Source of the DNA: Caulobacter sp. AP07
Lineage (GTDB): Bacteria > Pseudomonadota > Alphaproteobacteria > Caulobacterales > Caulobacteraceae
NCBI RefSeq assembly: GCF_000281955.1
Contig: NZ_AKKF01000203.1
Location: forward strand, 1-63,828
Reading direction: 5' to 3'
DNA length: 63,828 bases
The notes below the pieces were generated by a model. That model saw only the letters and a program-made list of their open reading frames with translations, searched no databases and had not been told where the DNA came from. A program made the translations under genes and the position numbers. Positions 44,723-51,812 of the stretch are shown piece by piece; position 1 is the stretch's first letter, and every line of letters begins with the position of its first letter.

Positions 44723-44748
44723 GGGGACAGGCCCATGGGCCTGTCCCC
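44723..44748. repeat. 26-bp perfect palindrome (GGGGACAGG family)
   Basis: GGGGACAGGCCCA and its exact complement TGGGCCTGTCCCC abut with no spacer, in the 239-bp gap between the tRNA genes and the SDR gene. Related sequence occurs at 17108-17135 and, with CACACGCGCG in place of AGGCCC, at 53784-53848. The remainder of the gap shows no gene. Confidence 0.6.
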
Positions 44749-44828
44749 AGCCGCGCACGCGGGAGGAGGATCTTCTTCTTGCACAAGCCTGCGTTTTACC
44801 CGCTCATTCCTGCGGGCATTTCGGGGAC

Positions 44829-45698
44829 TTGAGCGTTTTGCGTCTGTTCGTGTTCGGATTGGGTTATGTCGGCCAGGCCTTCGCCTCGGCCGTGATGCAG
44901 AGGGGCTGGACCGTCGCCGCCACGGCGCGCGACGCCGATCGCGCGGTCGCCCTGCGCGCCCTGGGGATCGAGGCGGTCGACGCCGACGACCGCGCAGCGA
45001 TGACCGCCGCCCTGACCGGCGTCAACGCCGTGCTGATCACCGCCCCGCCCACCGCCGACGGCTGCCCGGGCCTGGAGGCGGTGATCCCCGCCCTGGCCGC
45101 CGCCCAGGCCTTTCCCGACTGGATCGGCTACCTGTCGACCACCGGCGTCTATGGCGACTTCGAAGGCCGCTGGGTGTTCGAGAGCAGCCCCCTCAAGGCC
45201 CAGTCGGTCGAGGGCGCGCGCCGGGTCGGGGCCGAGCGCGACTGGCGCCAGGTGGGACGCGGCATGGGCCTGACCGTCGCCACCTTCCGCCTGCCGGGCA
45301 TCTACGGCCCCGGCCGCAGCGCCCTGGACCGTCTGCGGGCCGGCGAGGGCCGCCGCATCGTCAAGCCGGGCCAGGTGTTCAGCCGCATCCACCTGGACGA
45401 CATCGTCTCGGGCCTGCTGGCCTCGCTGGACCAGCCCCGGGCCGGCGGCGTCTACAATCTGTGCGATGACGAGCCGGCCCCGCCGCAGGACGTCATGGAG
45501 CACGCCGCCGGCCTGCTGGGCGTGGCCGTGCCGCCCGACCTGCCGTTCAACGAACTGGGCCTGTCGCCCGCCACCCGCCGCTTCTACGCCGAGAACAAGC
45601 GCGTCTCGAACGCCCTGGCCAAGGCCGAGCTGGGCTGGCGGCCGAAGTATCCGACCTATCGCGAGGGGCTGGCGGCGATCCTCAAGGGCGGGGGTTAG
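44829..45698 (+). CDS. SDR-type NAD(P)-binding epimerase/dehydratase (YeeZ-like)
   Basis: About 289 residues. FVFGLGYVGQAFASAVMQRGW is the nucleotide-binding motif; IGYLSTTGVYGDFEGRWV carries the Ser/Thr and Tyr of an extended SDR, FRLPGIYGPGRSALDRL and YNLCDDEPAPPQDV complete it. It resembles YeeZ, an extended SDR protein of unknown substrate. The catalytic Lys of YxxxK is not evident after GVYGDFEG, a feature shared by YeeZ-like proteins, so catalysis is uncertain. The start is either TTG 44829 or TTG 44838; neither has a good ribosome site, and no ATG fits. Confidence 0.7.
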   Translation: MSVLRLFVFGLGYVGQAFASAVMQRGWTVAATARDADRAVALRALGIEAVDADDRAAMTAALTGVNAVLITAPPTADGCPGLEAVIPALAAAQAFPDWIGYLSTTGVYGDFEGRWVFESSPLKAQSVEGARRVGAERDWRQVGRGMGLTVATFRLPGIYGPGRSALDRLRAGEGRRIVKPGQVFSRIHLDDIVSGLLASLDQPRAGGVYNLCDDEPAPPQDVMEHAAGLLGVAVPPDLPFNELGLSPATRRFYAENKRVSNALAKAELGWRPKYPTYREGLAAILKGGG

Positions 45699-45733
45699 GT
45701 GCGCTCATCCGGCTTTTCGGCTATCTTTGCTCC

Positions 45734-45934
45734 ATGAAAGCCCGCCTCTCTCCCGCCGAGGTCGATGAAGCGCGCCGTCGGCGGTTGGGCGCCATGCGGT
45801 CGCAGGAGATCGAGGGCAATCCGCTGTCGCCGGAAGACGTCGCGATGTTCGAGATGTTCGAGCGCGAAGCCTGGCCCCACGATCGCCGCCTGGCCCATAT
45901 TCTCGCGGCGGTGACGCCGCTGGCGGCGGAGTGA
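45734..45934 (+). CDS. VbhA-type antitoxin of a Fic system
   Basis: 66 residues, highly charged and helical. Near residue 23, S-QEI-EGN fits the (S/T)xxxE(G/N) inhibition motif whose glutamate (Glu27) enters the Fic active site and displaces ATP gamma-phosphate. The start ATG at 45734 has no clear ribosome site. The stop overlaps the GTG of the Fic gene (GTGA), the usual antitoxin-first order of class I Fic modules. Confidence 0.78.
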   Translation: MKARLSPAEVDEARRRRLGAMRSQEIEGNPLSPEDVAMFEMFEREAWPHDRRLAHILAAVTPLAAE

Positions 45935-46500
45935 ACGGACGAGACCCGTACCTCCACCCGACCCTGCCCATTCTTAGAAATAAACTTGGCATTTTTGACG
46001 CCGACCGGCTGGATCAGATCGAACGTCGCCTGGTGACGCAGCGCATCGCCGAAGGCGCGCCAACGGGTCGCTTCGACCTGGTCCACCTGCGCGCCATCCA
46101 TCGCCATCTCTTCCAGGACATCTACGACTGGGCTGGCGAGATCAGGACCGTCGAGATCGCCAAGGAGGGTCATCAGTTTCAATTTCGTCGCTTCATCGCG
46201 GTCGGCGTGGCCGATATCCATCGGCGGCTTGTGGCGGCGGATTTCCTGCGCGGCCTGGAACGGCCGGCCTTCGCCGAGGCGGCCAGCGCGATCATCGGCG
46301 ATCTGAACTACGTGCATCCGTTTCGGGACGGCAATGGCCGGACCCAGTTGCAGTATCTCGATGGATTGGCGCTACGGGCTGGGCATCCGCTCGATCTTTC
46401 ACGGCTGTCTCCAACCGGCTGGCTGACGGCGTCACGCGCGGCGCACGATGGAGACTATCGGTTCATGGCCGAAGCAATCGCGCGCGCCGCGAGCGTCTAG
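45931..46500 (+). CDS. Fic-domain toxin (VbhT-like) with an altered motif
   Basis: 189 residues. The Fic motif is HPFRDGNGRTQLQ (His129 catalytic, Asp133 for Mg, Gly-Asn-Gly-Arg for phosphate). LFQDIYDWAGEIRTVEIAKEG gives the flap region before it. Fic enzymes transfer AMP from ATP to target proteins, often topoisomerases in VbhT/FicT types. The second arginine of the canonical GNGRxxR is Leu140 here; in studied proteins that residue contacts the gamma-phosphate and pairs with the antitoxin glutamate. Activity, nucleotide use or inhibition may therefore differ. GTG start at 45931 overlaps the antitoxin stop. Confidence 0.83.
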   Translation: MNGRDPYLHPTLPILRNKLGIFDADRLDQIERRLVTQRIAEGAPTGRFDLVHLRAIHRHLFQDIYDWAGEIRTVEIAKEGHQFQFRRFIAVGVADIHRRLVAADFLRGLERPAFAEAASAIIGDLNYVHPFRDGNGRTQLQYLDGLALRAGHPLDLSRLSPTGWLTASRAAHDGDYRFMAEAIARAASV

Positions 46501-46509
46501 AATACGGCC

Positions 46510-47382
46510 CTACTCCTCCTCCGCGCTCGCCCAGGGCGCCGGGGCCAGGGCCTCCAGGTTCGGCGCGCCACGAATCCGCGCGGCGCGGGCCAGGCGGCGG
46601 GCGACGAGGTCGCCCTCGCCGTCCAGTTCGACCAGGCTCCGCGCCTCGGCCACAGCCGCGACCAGCCGCTCCAGGTCCTGGGGCCGCGACAGCCGGTGGT
46701 CGCCGTCCTTGACCAGGGTGAAGACCACGTCGTCGGACGTGAGGGCGTTGGCCAGTTCCAGGGCGTGGGTCCACGGCACGTCGGGGTCGGCGCCGCCCTG
46801 CAGGACCCGCACCGGCGCGTCGATCGGCACGGGCCCCGGCAGGATCGACCAGCGGGCCCCGTCCTCCAGCAGTTCGCGCGTGATCGCGTAGCCGCCGTCG
46901 TCATACTCGGACGGCCGGGTCCAGAACCCGTCGCGGGCGATGGCGGCCCGGGCCGCGTCGGAGAGTTCGGGCTCCATCAGCTTCTCGGTGAAGTCCGGGG
47001 CGGGCGCGACCAGCACCAGGGCCTTGACCCGGTCGGGCCGGGCGATGGCGGCCAGGCAGGCCAGCCAGCCGCCCATCGACGAGCCGACCAGCACCAGCGG
47101 CCCTTCGGTCAGTTCGTCGATCACCGCCAGGGCGTCCTCGCGCCAGCGGCTGATCGTGCCTTCGGCGAAGTCGCCGTCCGACTCGCCGTGGCCGAAATAG
47201 TCGAAGCGCAGATAGCCGCCGCCGGTCGCCTGGGCCTGATCGGCCAGGACCTGGGCCTTGGTCCCGGCCATGTCCGAGTGGAATCCGCCCAGCCACACAA
47301 CGGTGGGTTGGGTTCCGGAGACCACGCGAAACGCCAGCCGCCGATTGTCGCTACGAACCAGGTATTCGGGGGAATCGGTCAT
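46510..47382 (-). CDS. Alpha/beta hydrolase
   Basis: 290 residues. The oxyanion region is VVWLGGFHSDMAGTKAQVL, the nucleophile elbow is LVGSSMGGWLACL (Ser), the acid lies in LQGGADPDVPW and the base in VKDGDHRLSRP. The strand order and lengths fit a cytoplasmic carboxylesterase/lipase-like enzyme. Homologues of this layout are common in Caulobacterales without known substrates. It is tail to tail with the Fic gene (stops 10 bp apart) and divergent from the glycosyltransferase at 47439, with 56 bp between starts. Confidence 0.85.
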   Translation of the reverse strand: MTDSPEYLVRSDNRRLAFRVVSGTQPTVVWLGGFHSDMAGTKAQVLADQAQATGGGYLRFDYFGHGESDGDFAEGTISRWREDALAVIDELTEGPLVLVGSSMGGWLACLAAIARPDRVKALVLVAPAPDFTEKLMEPELSDAARAAIARDGFWTRPSEYDDGGYAITRELLEDGARWSILPGPVPIDAPVRVLQGGADPDVPWTHALELANALTSDDVVFTLVKDGDHRLSRPQDLERLVAAVAEARSLVELDGEGDLVARRLARAARIRGAPNLEALAPAPWASAEEE

Positions 47383-47438
47383 GGCGCGGCCTCGTTCATT
47401 TCGGTAACTACGACCCCCTAACCTGGTTAGAGCAACGC

Positions 47439-48605
47439 GTGTCCATTCTTCCCGACGATTTCACGCTTCTGCAGGTGACCCCCGAGCTTGAAACGGGCGG
47501 AGCCGAGCAGACGACGATCGACGTGGCTCACGGCGTGATCGCCGAGGGCGGCAAGGCCCTGGTCGCCACCAAGGGCGGCCGCATGGCCGCGCGGCTGGAA
47601 GCCGACGGCGGCCGCCTGGCCCAGATGCCGGCCCAGAGCAAGAACCCGCTGATCATGCTGGGCAACGCCGCCCGGCTGGTCGACCTGATCCGCCGCGAGA
47701 AGGTCAGCCTGGTCCACGCCCGTTCGCGCGCCCCCGCCTTCAGCGCCCTGTGGGCGGCGCACGCCACCAGGACGCCGTTCGTGGCCACCTATCACGGGGT
47801 CTACAACGCCAAGTCCAACCTCAAGCGCTGGTACAACGCGGTGATGACCAAGGGCGACCTGGTGATCGCCAATTCCGAGTTCACCCGCGCCCACGTCATC
47901 GCCGAACATGGCATTTCGCCCGACAAGGTGGTGGCCATCCCGCGCGGCGTTGACCTGACCCGTTTCGAGCCCGGCCTGGTCTCGGCCGAACGAGTCAAGG
48001 CGTTGCGCGACGCCTGGGGCGTGTCGTCCGAGGACCGCCGCCTGAAGGTGCTGCTGGCCGGGCGGCTGACCCGCTGGAAGGGCCAGGCCCTGGTCATCGA
48101 GGCCATGGCCCGGCTGAAGGCGGTCGACGACGCCCGCATCCTGCTGCTGCTGGTCGGCGACGACCAGGGCCGCAAGGCCTATCGCGCCGAGCTGGAGCGG
48201 ATGATCGCCCAGGCGGGGCTGGAGGACAGCGTCAAGCTGGTCGGCCATTGCGACGACATGCCGGCCGCCTATCTGGTCGCTGACATCGCCATCGCCCCCT
48301 CGCTGGAGCCCGAGGCCTTCGGCCGCACGGCGGTCGAGCCGCAGGTGATGGGCAAGCCCGTCCTGGCCGCCGACCACGGCGCGGCGCGCGAGACCGTGCT
48401 CAACGGCGACACCGGCTGGCTGGTCAAGCCGGGCGACCCCGAAGCCTGGGCCGAGGCGCTGTCCAACGCCTGCGAGGCGGGCGCGGCGCGCCGCCAGGTG
48501 ATGGGCATGGCGGCGCGGGCTCGGGCCCGCAAATTGTATTCGGTTGACGCGATGGTCGAAGCAACGCTCAAGGTCTACGCACGCGTTCTGGAGACGAAGA
48601 GTTGA
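47439..48605 (+). CDS. Glycosyltransferase family 4
   Basis: 388 residues with the GT-B double Rossmann fold. LETGGAEQTTIDVAHGVIAEGG is the N-terminal glycine-rich loop; IPRGVDLTRFEP, VLLAGRLTRWKGQ, and the EPEAFGRTAVEPQVMGKPVLA segment form the nucleotide-sugar site with its ExxxxxxxE-like spacing (Glu pair around 292-300). It should add a sugar to lipopolysaccharide core or another envelope glycan at the inner membrane. GTG at 47439 is the start. The stop overlaps the GT9 start (TTGA), making a two-gene unit typical of LPS core assembly. Confidence 0.87.
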   Translation: MSILPDDFTLLQVTPELETGGAEQTTIDVAHGVIAEGGKALVATKGGRMAARLEADGGRLAQMPAQSKNPLIMLGNAARLVDLIRREKVSLVHARSRAPAFSALWAAHATRTPFVATYHGVYNAKSNLKRWYNAVMTKGDLVIANSEFTRAHVIAEHGISPDKVVAIPRGVDLTRFEPGLVSAERVKALRDAWGVSSEDRRLKVLLAGRLTRWKGQALVIEAMARLKAVDDARILLLLVGDDQGRKAYRAELERMIAQAGLEDSVKLVGHCDDMPAAYLVADIAIAPSLEPEAFGRTAVEPQVMGKPVLAADHGAARETVLNGDTGWLVKPGDPEAWAEALSNACEAGAARRQVMGMAARARARKLYSVDAMVEATLKVYARVLETKS

Positions 48606-49573
48606 GCAAGGAAATCAAGAAGGTCCTGGTGATCAAGCTGGGCGCCCTCGGCGATTTCGTTCTGGCCCTGGCCGCGATGAAGAAGATTCGCGAAGCCCAT
48701 CCGCGCGCCAAGATCACCCTGCTGACCACCCCGCCCTTCGAGGCCCTGGCCAAGCTGTCGCCCTATTTCAACACCGTCGAGACCGACGGCCGGCCGGGCG
48801 ACTTCGGCGACCTGACCGCCATGCTCGGCCGGCTGCGCAAGGCGCGCTACGATCGGGTCTACGACCTGCAGACCAACAGCCGCACCAACTGGTACTTCCA
48901 GGCCCTGCGGCCGTTCCCGCCGCAGTGGTCGGGCATCGCCGCCGGCTGCGCCCTGCCCCAACGCGGCAAGGCCCGGCTGCACATGCACACCCTGGAGCGC
49001 CAGGCCGACCAGCTGAAGCAGGCCGGCATCTGGCCCGACGCGCCTACCGAGCCCGGCAGCGCCCCGCCGCCGGACCTGTCGTGGATCCTGCGCCGCACCA
49101 AGGAGGCCCGGCCGGTGGCCGGCGCCACCGCCAGCAAGCCCTACGTGCTGCTGGTGCCCGGCGGTTCGGCCCACCGGCCCGAAAAGCGCTGGCCGGTCGA
49201 GAGCTACGCCCAGCTGGCCGCGCTTCTGAAGGCGCGCGGGCTGGACATCGTGGTCATCGGCGGCCCGCAGGAAAGCGCCATGGCCCGCCAGATCCAGAAG
49301 GCCGTCGGCCAGGCCCGCGACCTGACCGGCCGCACCGACTTCGCCCAACTGGCCGTGCTGGGCGCCAAAGCCGCCCTGGTGGTCGGCAACGACACCGGCC
49401 CGACCCACCTGCTGGCGGCGGCCGGAGCCCCGACCATCGCGCTGTTCTCCGACGCCTCGGACCCCGAGCTGTGCGGCCCGCGCGGCCATGTGGCGGTGAT
49501 CCGCTCGCCGGACCTCAAGGCCCTGCCGGTCAGCACCGTGGCCAGCGCGGCGATCTCGTTGCTGCCGCGCTGA
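48602..49573 (+). CDS. Glycosyltransferase family 9 (heptosyltransferase-like)
   Basis: 323 residues. VLVIKLGALGDFVLALAAMKKI and AKITLLTTPPFEAL are the N-terminal GT9 motif; LLVPGGSAHRPEKRWPVESYA (pyrophosphate loop) and VVGNDTGPTHLLAAAGAPTIALF (ADP-sugar site) the C-terminal one. It should transfer heptose or a similar sugar from an ADP-sugar to lipid A-core. The TTG start overlaps the previous stop. The role as the same pathway as the GT4 gene is inferred from the coupling. The E. coli pair rfaF/rfaC is the closest precedent, but acceptor order cannot be read from sequence. Confidence 0.87.
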   Translation: MSKEIKKVLVIKLGALGDFVLALAAMKKIREAHPRAKITLLTTPPFEALAKLSPYFNTVETDGRPGDFGDLTAMLGRLRKARYDRVYDLQTNSRTNWYFQALRPFPPQWSGIAAGCALPQRGKARLHMHTLERQADQLKQAGIWPDAPTEPGSAPPPDLSWILRRTKEARPVAGATASKPYVLLVPGGSAHRPEKRWPVESYAQLAALLKARGLDIVVIGGPQESAMARQIQKAVGQARDLTGRTDFAQLAVLGAKAALVVGNDTGPTHLLAAAGAPTIALFSDASDPELCGPRGHVAVIRSPDLKALPVSTVASAAISLLPR

Positions 49574-49593
49574 GGCGGCCGTCCTAAAAGTAC

Positions 49594-49717
49594 GTCCCTC
49601 CCCTTCATGGGGAGGGTGGCCTCCGAAGGAGGTCGGGTGGGGCCTGCTGCGTCAAACGCCCTGCGCCGATCCCCCACCCGTCGGCTTCGCCGCCACCCTC
49701 CCCGCAAGGGGGAGGGA
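49594..49717. repeat. Intergenic repeat family C, full-length copy
   Basis: 124 bp with terminal inverted repeats GTCCCTCCCC and GGGGAGGGAC. Internal features include TCCGAAGGAGGTCGGGTGGGG and its partner CCCCACCCGTCGGCTTCG. It lies between the converging GT9 gene and YitT gene and can form several stems. A short piece of the same family is at 37719-37747. Confidence 0.65.
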
Positions 49718-49739
49718 CAGGGCTCTCAAGCGTTAAACC

Positions 49740-50339
49740 TCAATACCCCTCGTACCGCCCGGGCTTGTGGTTGGCGATGATCACCACGCTGAGCGCCACG
49801 GCCGAGAGGATCGACAGCAGCAGCTTGTCCCAGTCGATCACCGCGAAGGCCGCGATCACCACCAGGCAGTCGGCGGCCATCTGCACCTTGCCGGCGCTGA
49901 TCCCCCGCCGCTCCTGCAGATAGAGCGCCAGCACCCCCACGCCGCCGACGCTGGACTTGTGCCGGGCCAGGGCCAGGATCCCCATGCCGATGATCGTGCC
50001 GCCGAACACCGCGGCGAACACCGGGTCGACGCCCGTCACCTTCAGCCAGTGCGGCATGCCCCAGGCCAGGGCCATCAGCAGCAGGTTGGTGACCAGGGTC
50101 TTGCCGGTGAACACCCAGCCCAGGGTGCGCTGGGCCAGCACGTAGAACGGGATGTTCAGCAGGAAGAACACCACCCCGACCGGCCAGTGGGTCAGGTAGG
50201 AGACGATCAGCGCCACCCCGGCCACGCCCCCGGTCACCAGGCCGGCGGCCTTCAGCAGGGTCAGGCCCACGGCGATGAAACTGGTCCCGATCAGCAGGGC
50301 GTGGACGTCTTCGATGGGCGTGTGGCGGGCGGCGGACAT
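49740..50339 (-). CDS. YitT family membrane protein (short form)
   Basis: 199 residues with five hydrophobic spans. GTSFIAVGLTLLKAAGLVTGGVAGVALIV, THWPVGVVFFLLNIPFYVLA and KSSVGGVGVLALYLQERRGISAGKVQMAADC are the YitT core. It lacks the C-terminal cytoplasmic domain (DUF2179) that many YitT proteins carry, leaving only the membrane part. The transported substrate or role is unknown. ATG at 50339 is chosen because codons before it are Arg-rich and unconserved. A hydrophilic extension to 50492 is possible but unlikely. Confidence 0.8.
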   Translation of the reverse strand: MSAARHTPIEDVHALLIGTSFIAVGLTLLKAAGLVTGGVAGVALIVSYLTHWPVGVVFFLLNIPFYVLAQRTLGWVFTGKTLVTNLLLMALAWGMPHWLKVTGVDPVFAAVFGGTIIGMGILALARHKSSVGGVGVLALYLQERRGISAGKVQMAADCLVVIAAFAVIDWDKLLLSILSAVALSVVIIANHKPGRYEGY

Positions 50340-50599
50340 GACGGGATAAATGGATCGCGACTGGAGAGGGAGGCCGGCCCACGCCGAACGTTTCGCTCCC
50401 CGGCCCCGCCTCCGGCGCGCCCTTGCCGTAATAAGGCGGGCGTCTGGTGCGCATGCGCCTTGATAGCGCGGGACTCCTTCGTCATATATCAATGCGCGAA
50501 CGCGGTGTCCCCTGGGCGCCGCGCGAACTCATTCAACGATACGCTCCCGGATCAACAGGTCCGGGCGCAAAAGCCCTTAAACAATACCGGAGCCGCCCT

Positions 50600-51133
50600 A
50601 TTCGCCGTCCTATGCAAACGCCGCCCGTCAAGGATGGTCCGCGTATCAACGATGACATCCGCGTCCCTCGCGTCCTGCTGATCGACCAGAATGGCGAGAA
50701 GCAAGGCGAGATGCCGATTTCCGCCGCCCTCGAAGCGGCCGAGGAAGCAGGCCTGGACCTGGTCGAGATCGTTCCCAACGCGAACCCTCCCGTCTGCAAG
50801 ATCCTGGACTACGGCAAGTTCAAGTTCCAGGAGCAGAAGAAGAAGAACGAGGCCCGCAAGCGGCAGAAGATCGTCGAGCTCAAGGAAATCAAGCTCCGCC
50901 CCAACATCGACATTCACGACTACGACGTGAAGGCCAAGTCGATGACGCGGTTCTTCGAGGAGGGCGACAAGGTCAAGGTGACCCTGCGCTTCCGCGGCCG
51001 TGAAATGGCGCACCCCGAGCTGGGCATGAAGCTGCTGCTGAAGGTCAAGGCCGACTTCGACGAAATCGCCAAGGTCGAGTACGAGCCGCGCATGGAAGGC
51101 CGCCAGATGATCATGATCCTGGCCCCGCGCTAG
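50600..51133 (+). CDS. infC: Translation initiation factor IF-3, probable ATT start
   Basis: 177 residues if begun at ATT 50600. The N-terminal domain has [22 protein letters not shown] and [31 protein letters not shown]; the C-terminal domain has [18 protein letters not shown] and [18 protein letters not shown]-3 binds the 30S subunit and checks initiator tRNA and start codon. GGAG (50589-50592) lies 7 bases before the in-frame ATT but 19 before the first ATG at 50612, and the ATT-encoded IRRPMQ extension matches the MRRPF start of relatives. In E. coli infC the ATT start permits self-regulation, since IF-3 rejects it. A terminator follows at 51163. Confidence 0.93.
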   Translation: MRRPMQTPPVKDGPRINDDIRVPRVLLIDQNGEKQGEMPISAALEAAEEAGLDLVEIVPNANPPVCKILDYGKFKFQEQKKKNEARKRQKIVELKEIKLRPNIDIHDYDVKAKSMTRFFEEGDKVKVTLRFRGREMAHPELGMKLLLKVKADFDEIAKVEYEPRMEGRQMIMILAPR

Positions 51134-51162
51134 ACTCGGGCTTTCAAGCCACGACATGCAGA

Positions 51163-51192
51163 ACGCCCCGGCCCCGCGCCGGGGCGTTTTTC
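51163..51192 (+). terminator. Rho-independent terminator after infC
   Basis: ACGCCCCGG-CCCCGCG-CCGGGGCGT followed by TTTTT. A 9-bp stem with U-tract, 29 bp after the infC stop, so infC is ended separately from rpmI-rplT, 6 kb away. Confidence 0.85.
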
Positions 51193-51287
51193 TTTGCGGC
51201 GGAACGGATGTCACGAGCGCCGGGGCCGGCTCGTCCTATCTAAGCCCTGCCGCCCTCCCCGGCGGCGCGACAAGAACAGGACGTCCC

Positions 51288-51716
51288 ATGACCTCGCCCC
51301 CCGCCCGCGCGCCGGCCTTCGCCCTGCGCAACCCGCCGGGCCTCTATGACCCGGCTCCCAACGGCTATTCCCACCTCGGCGTCGTCGCGCCGGGCGCCCG
51401 GCTGGTCTTCGTGGCGGGCCAGGGCGGCGAGACGCGGGACGGCGCCCTGGTCGCCGACTTCGCCGCCCAGGTGGAACAGGCCCTGGCCAACCTCGAGACC
51501 GCCCTGGCCGACGCCGGCGCGACCCTGGCCGACGTGGTCAAGCTGACGGTGCTGATCGTCGACCACGACCACGATCGCCTGGCGATCTTCGGCGAGCGCC
51601 TGGCCCGCGCCCTGGCGGGCGCGCCGGCCCCGACCTGCACCCTGATCCCCGTTCCACGCCTGGCCCTGGACGGGATGCTGTTCGAGATCGAGGCCACCGC
51701 CGCGGTCCACGCCTAG
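51288..51716 (+). CDS. RidA family protein
   Basis: 142 residues. NPPGLYDPAPNGYSHLGVVAPGARLVFVAGQGGET, FAAQVEQALANLETALADAGATLADVVKLTVLIVDHDHDRL and APTCTLIPVPRLALDGMLFEIEATA are the trimeric RidA/YjgF fold. The Arg that binds the carboxylate of the reactive enamine in true RidA sits in VPRLALDGMLFEIE, so deaminase activity is possible but not certain; the N-terminal YSxG region is present. It lies alone between infC and the S9 peptidase. Confidence 0.8.
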   Translation: MTSPPARAPAFALRNPPGLYDPAPNGYSHLGVVAPGARLVFVAGQGGETRDGALVADFAAQVEQALANLETALADAGATLADVVKLTVLIVDHDHDRLAIFGERLARALAGAPAPTCTLIPVPRLALDGMLFEIEATAAVHA

Positions 51717-51812
51717 GGCCCCGGCCCCGCGCCCGCGACTTCCACGACCACCGAAAGCTCGACACACAGCCAAGCTTTGCTAGTCTGACGCCAGCTTCGG
51801 GGGAGTTGGCGC

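Noticed and set aside
45931..46500. A Doc-type (Phd-Doc) kinase toxin
   Set aside because: The motif keeps GNGR (Doc has an altered loop with K in place of G), and the upstream partner has a VbhA-type inhibition motif rather than a Phd fold.
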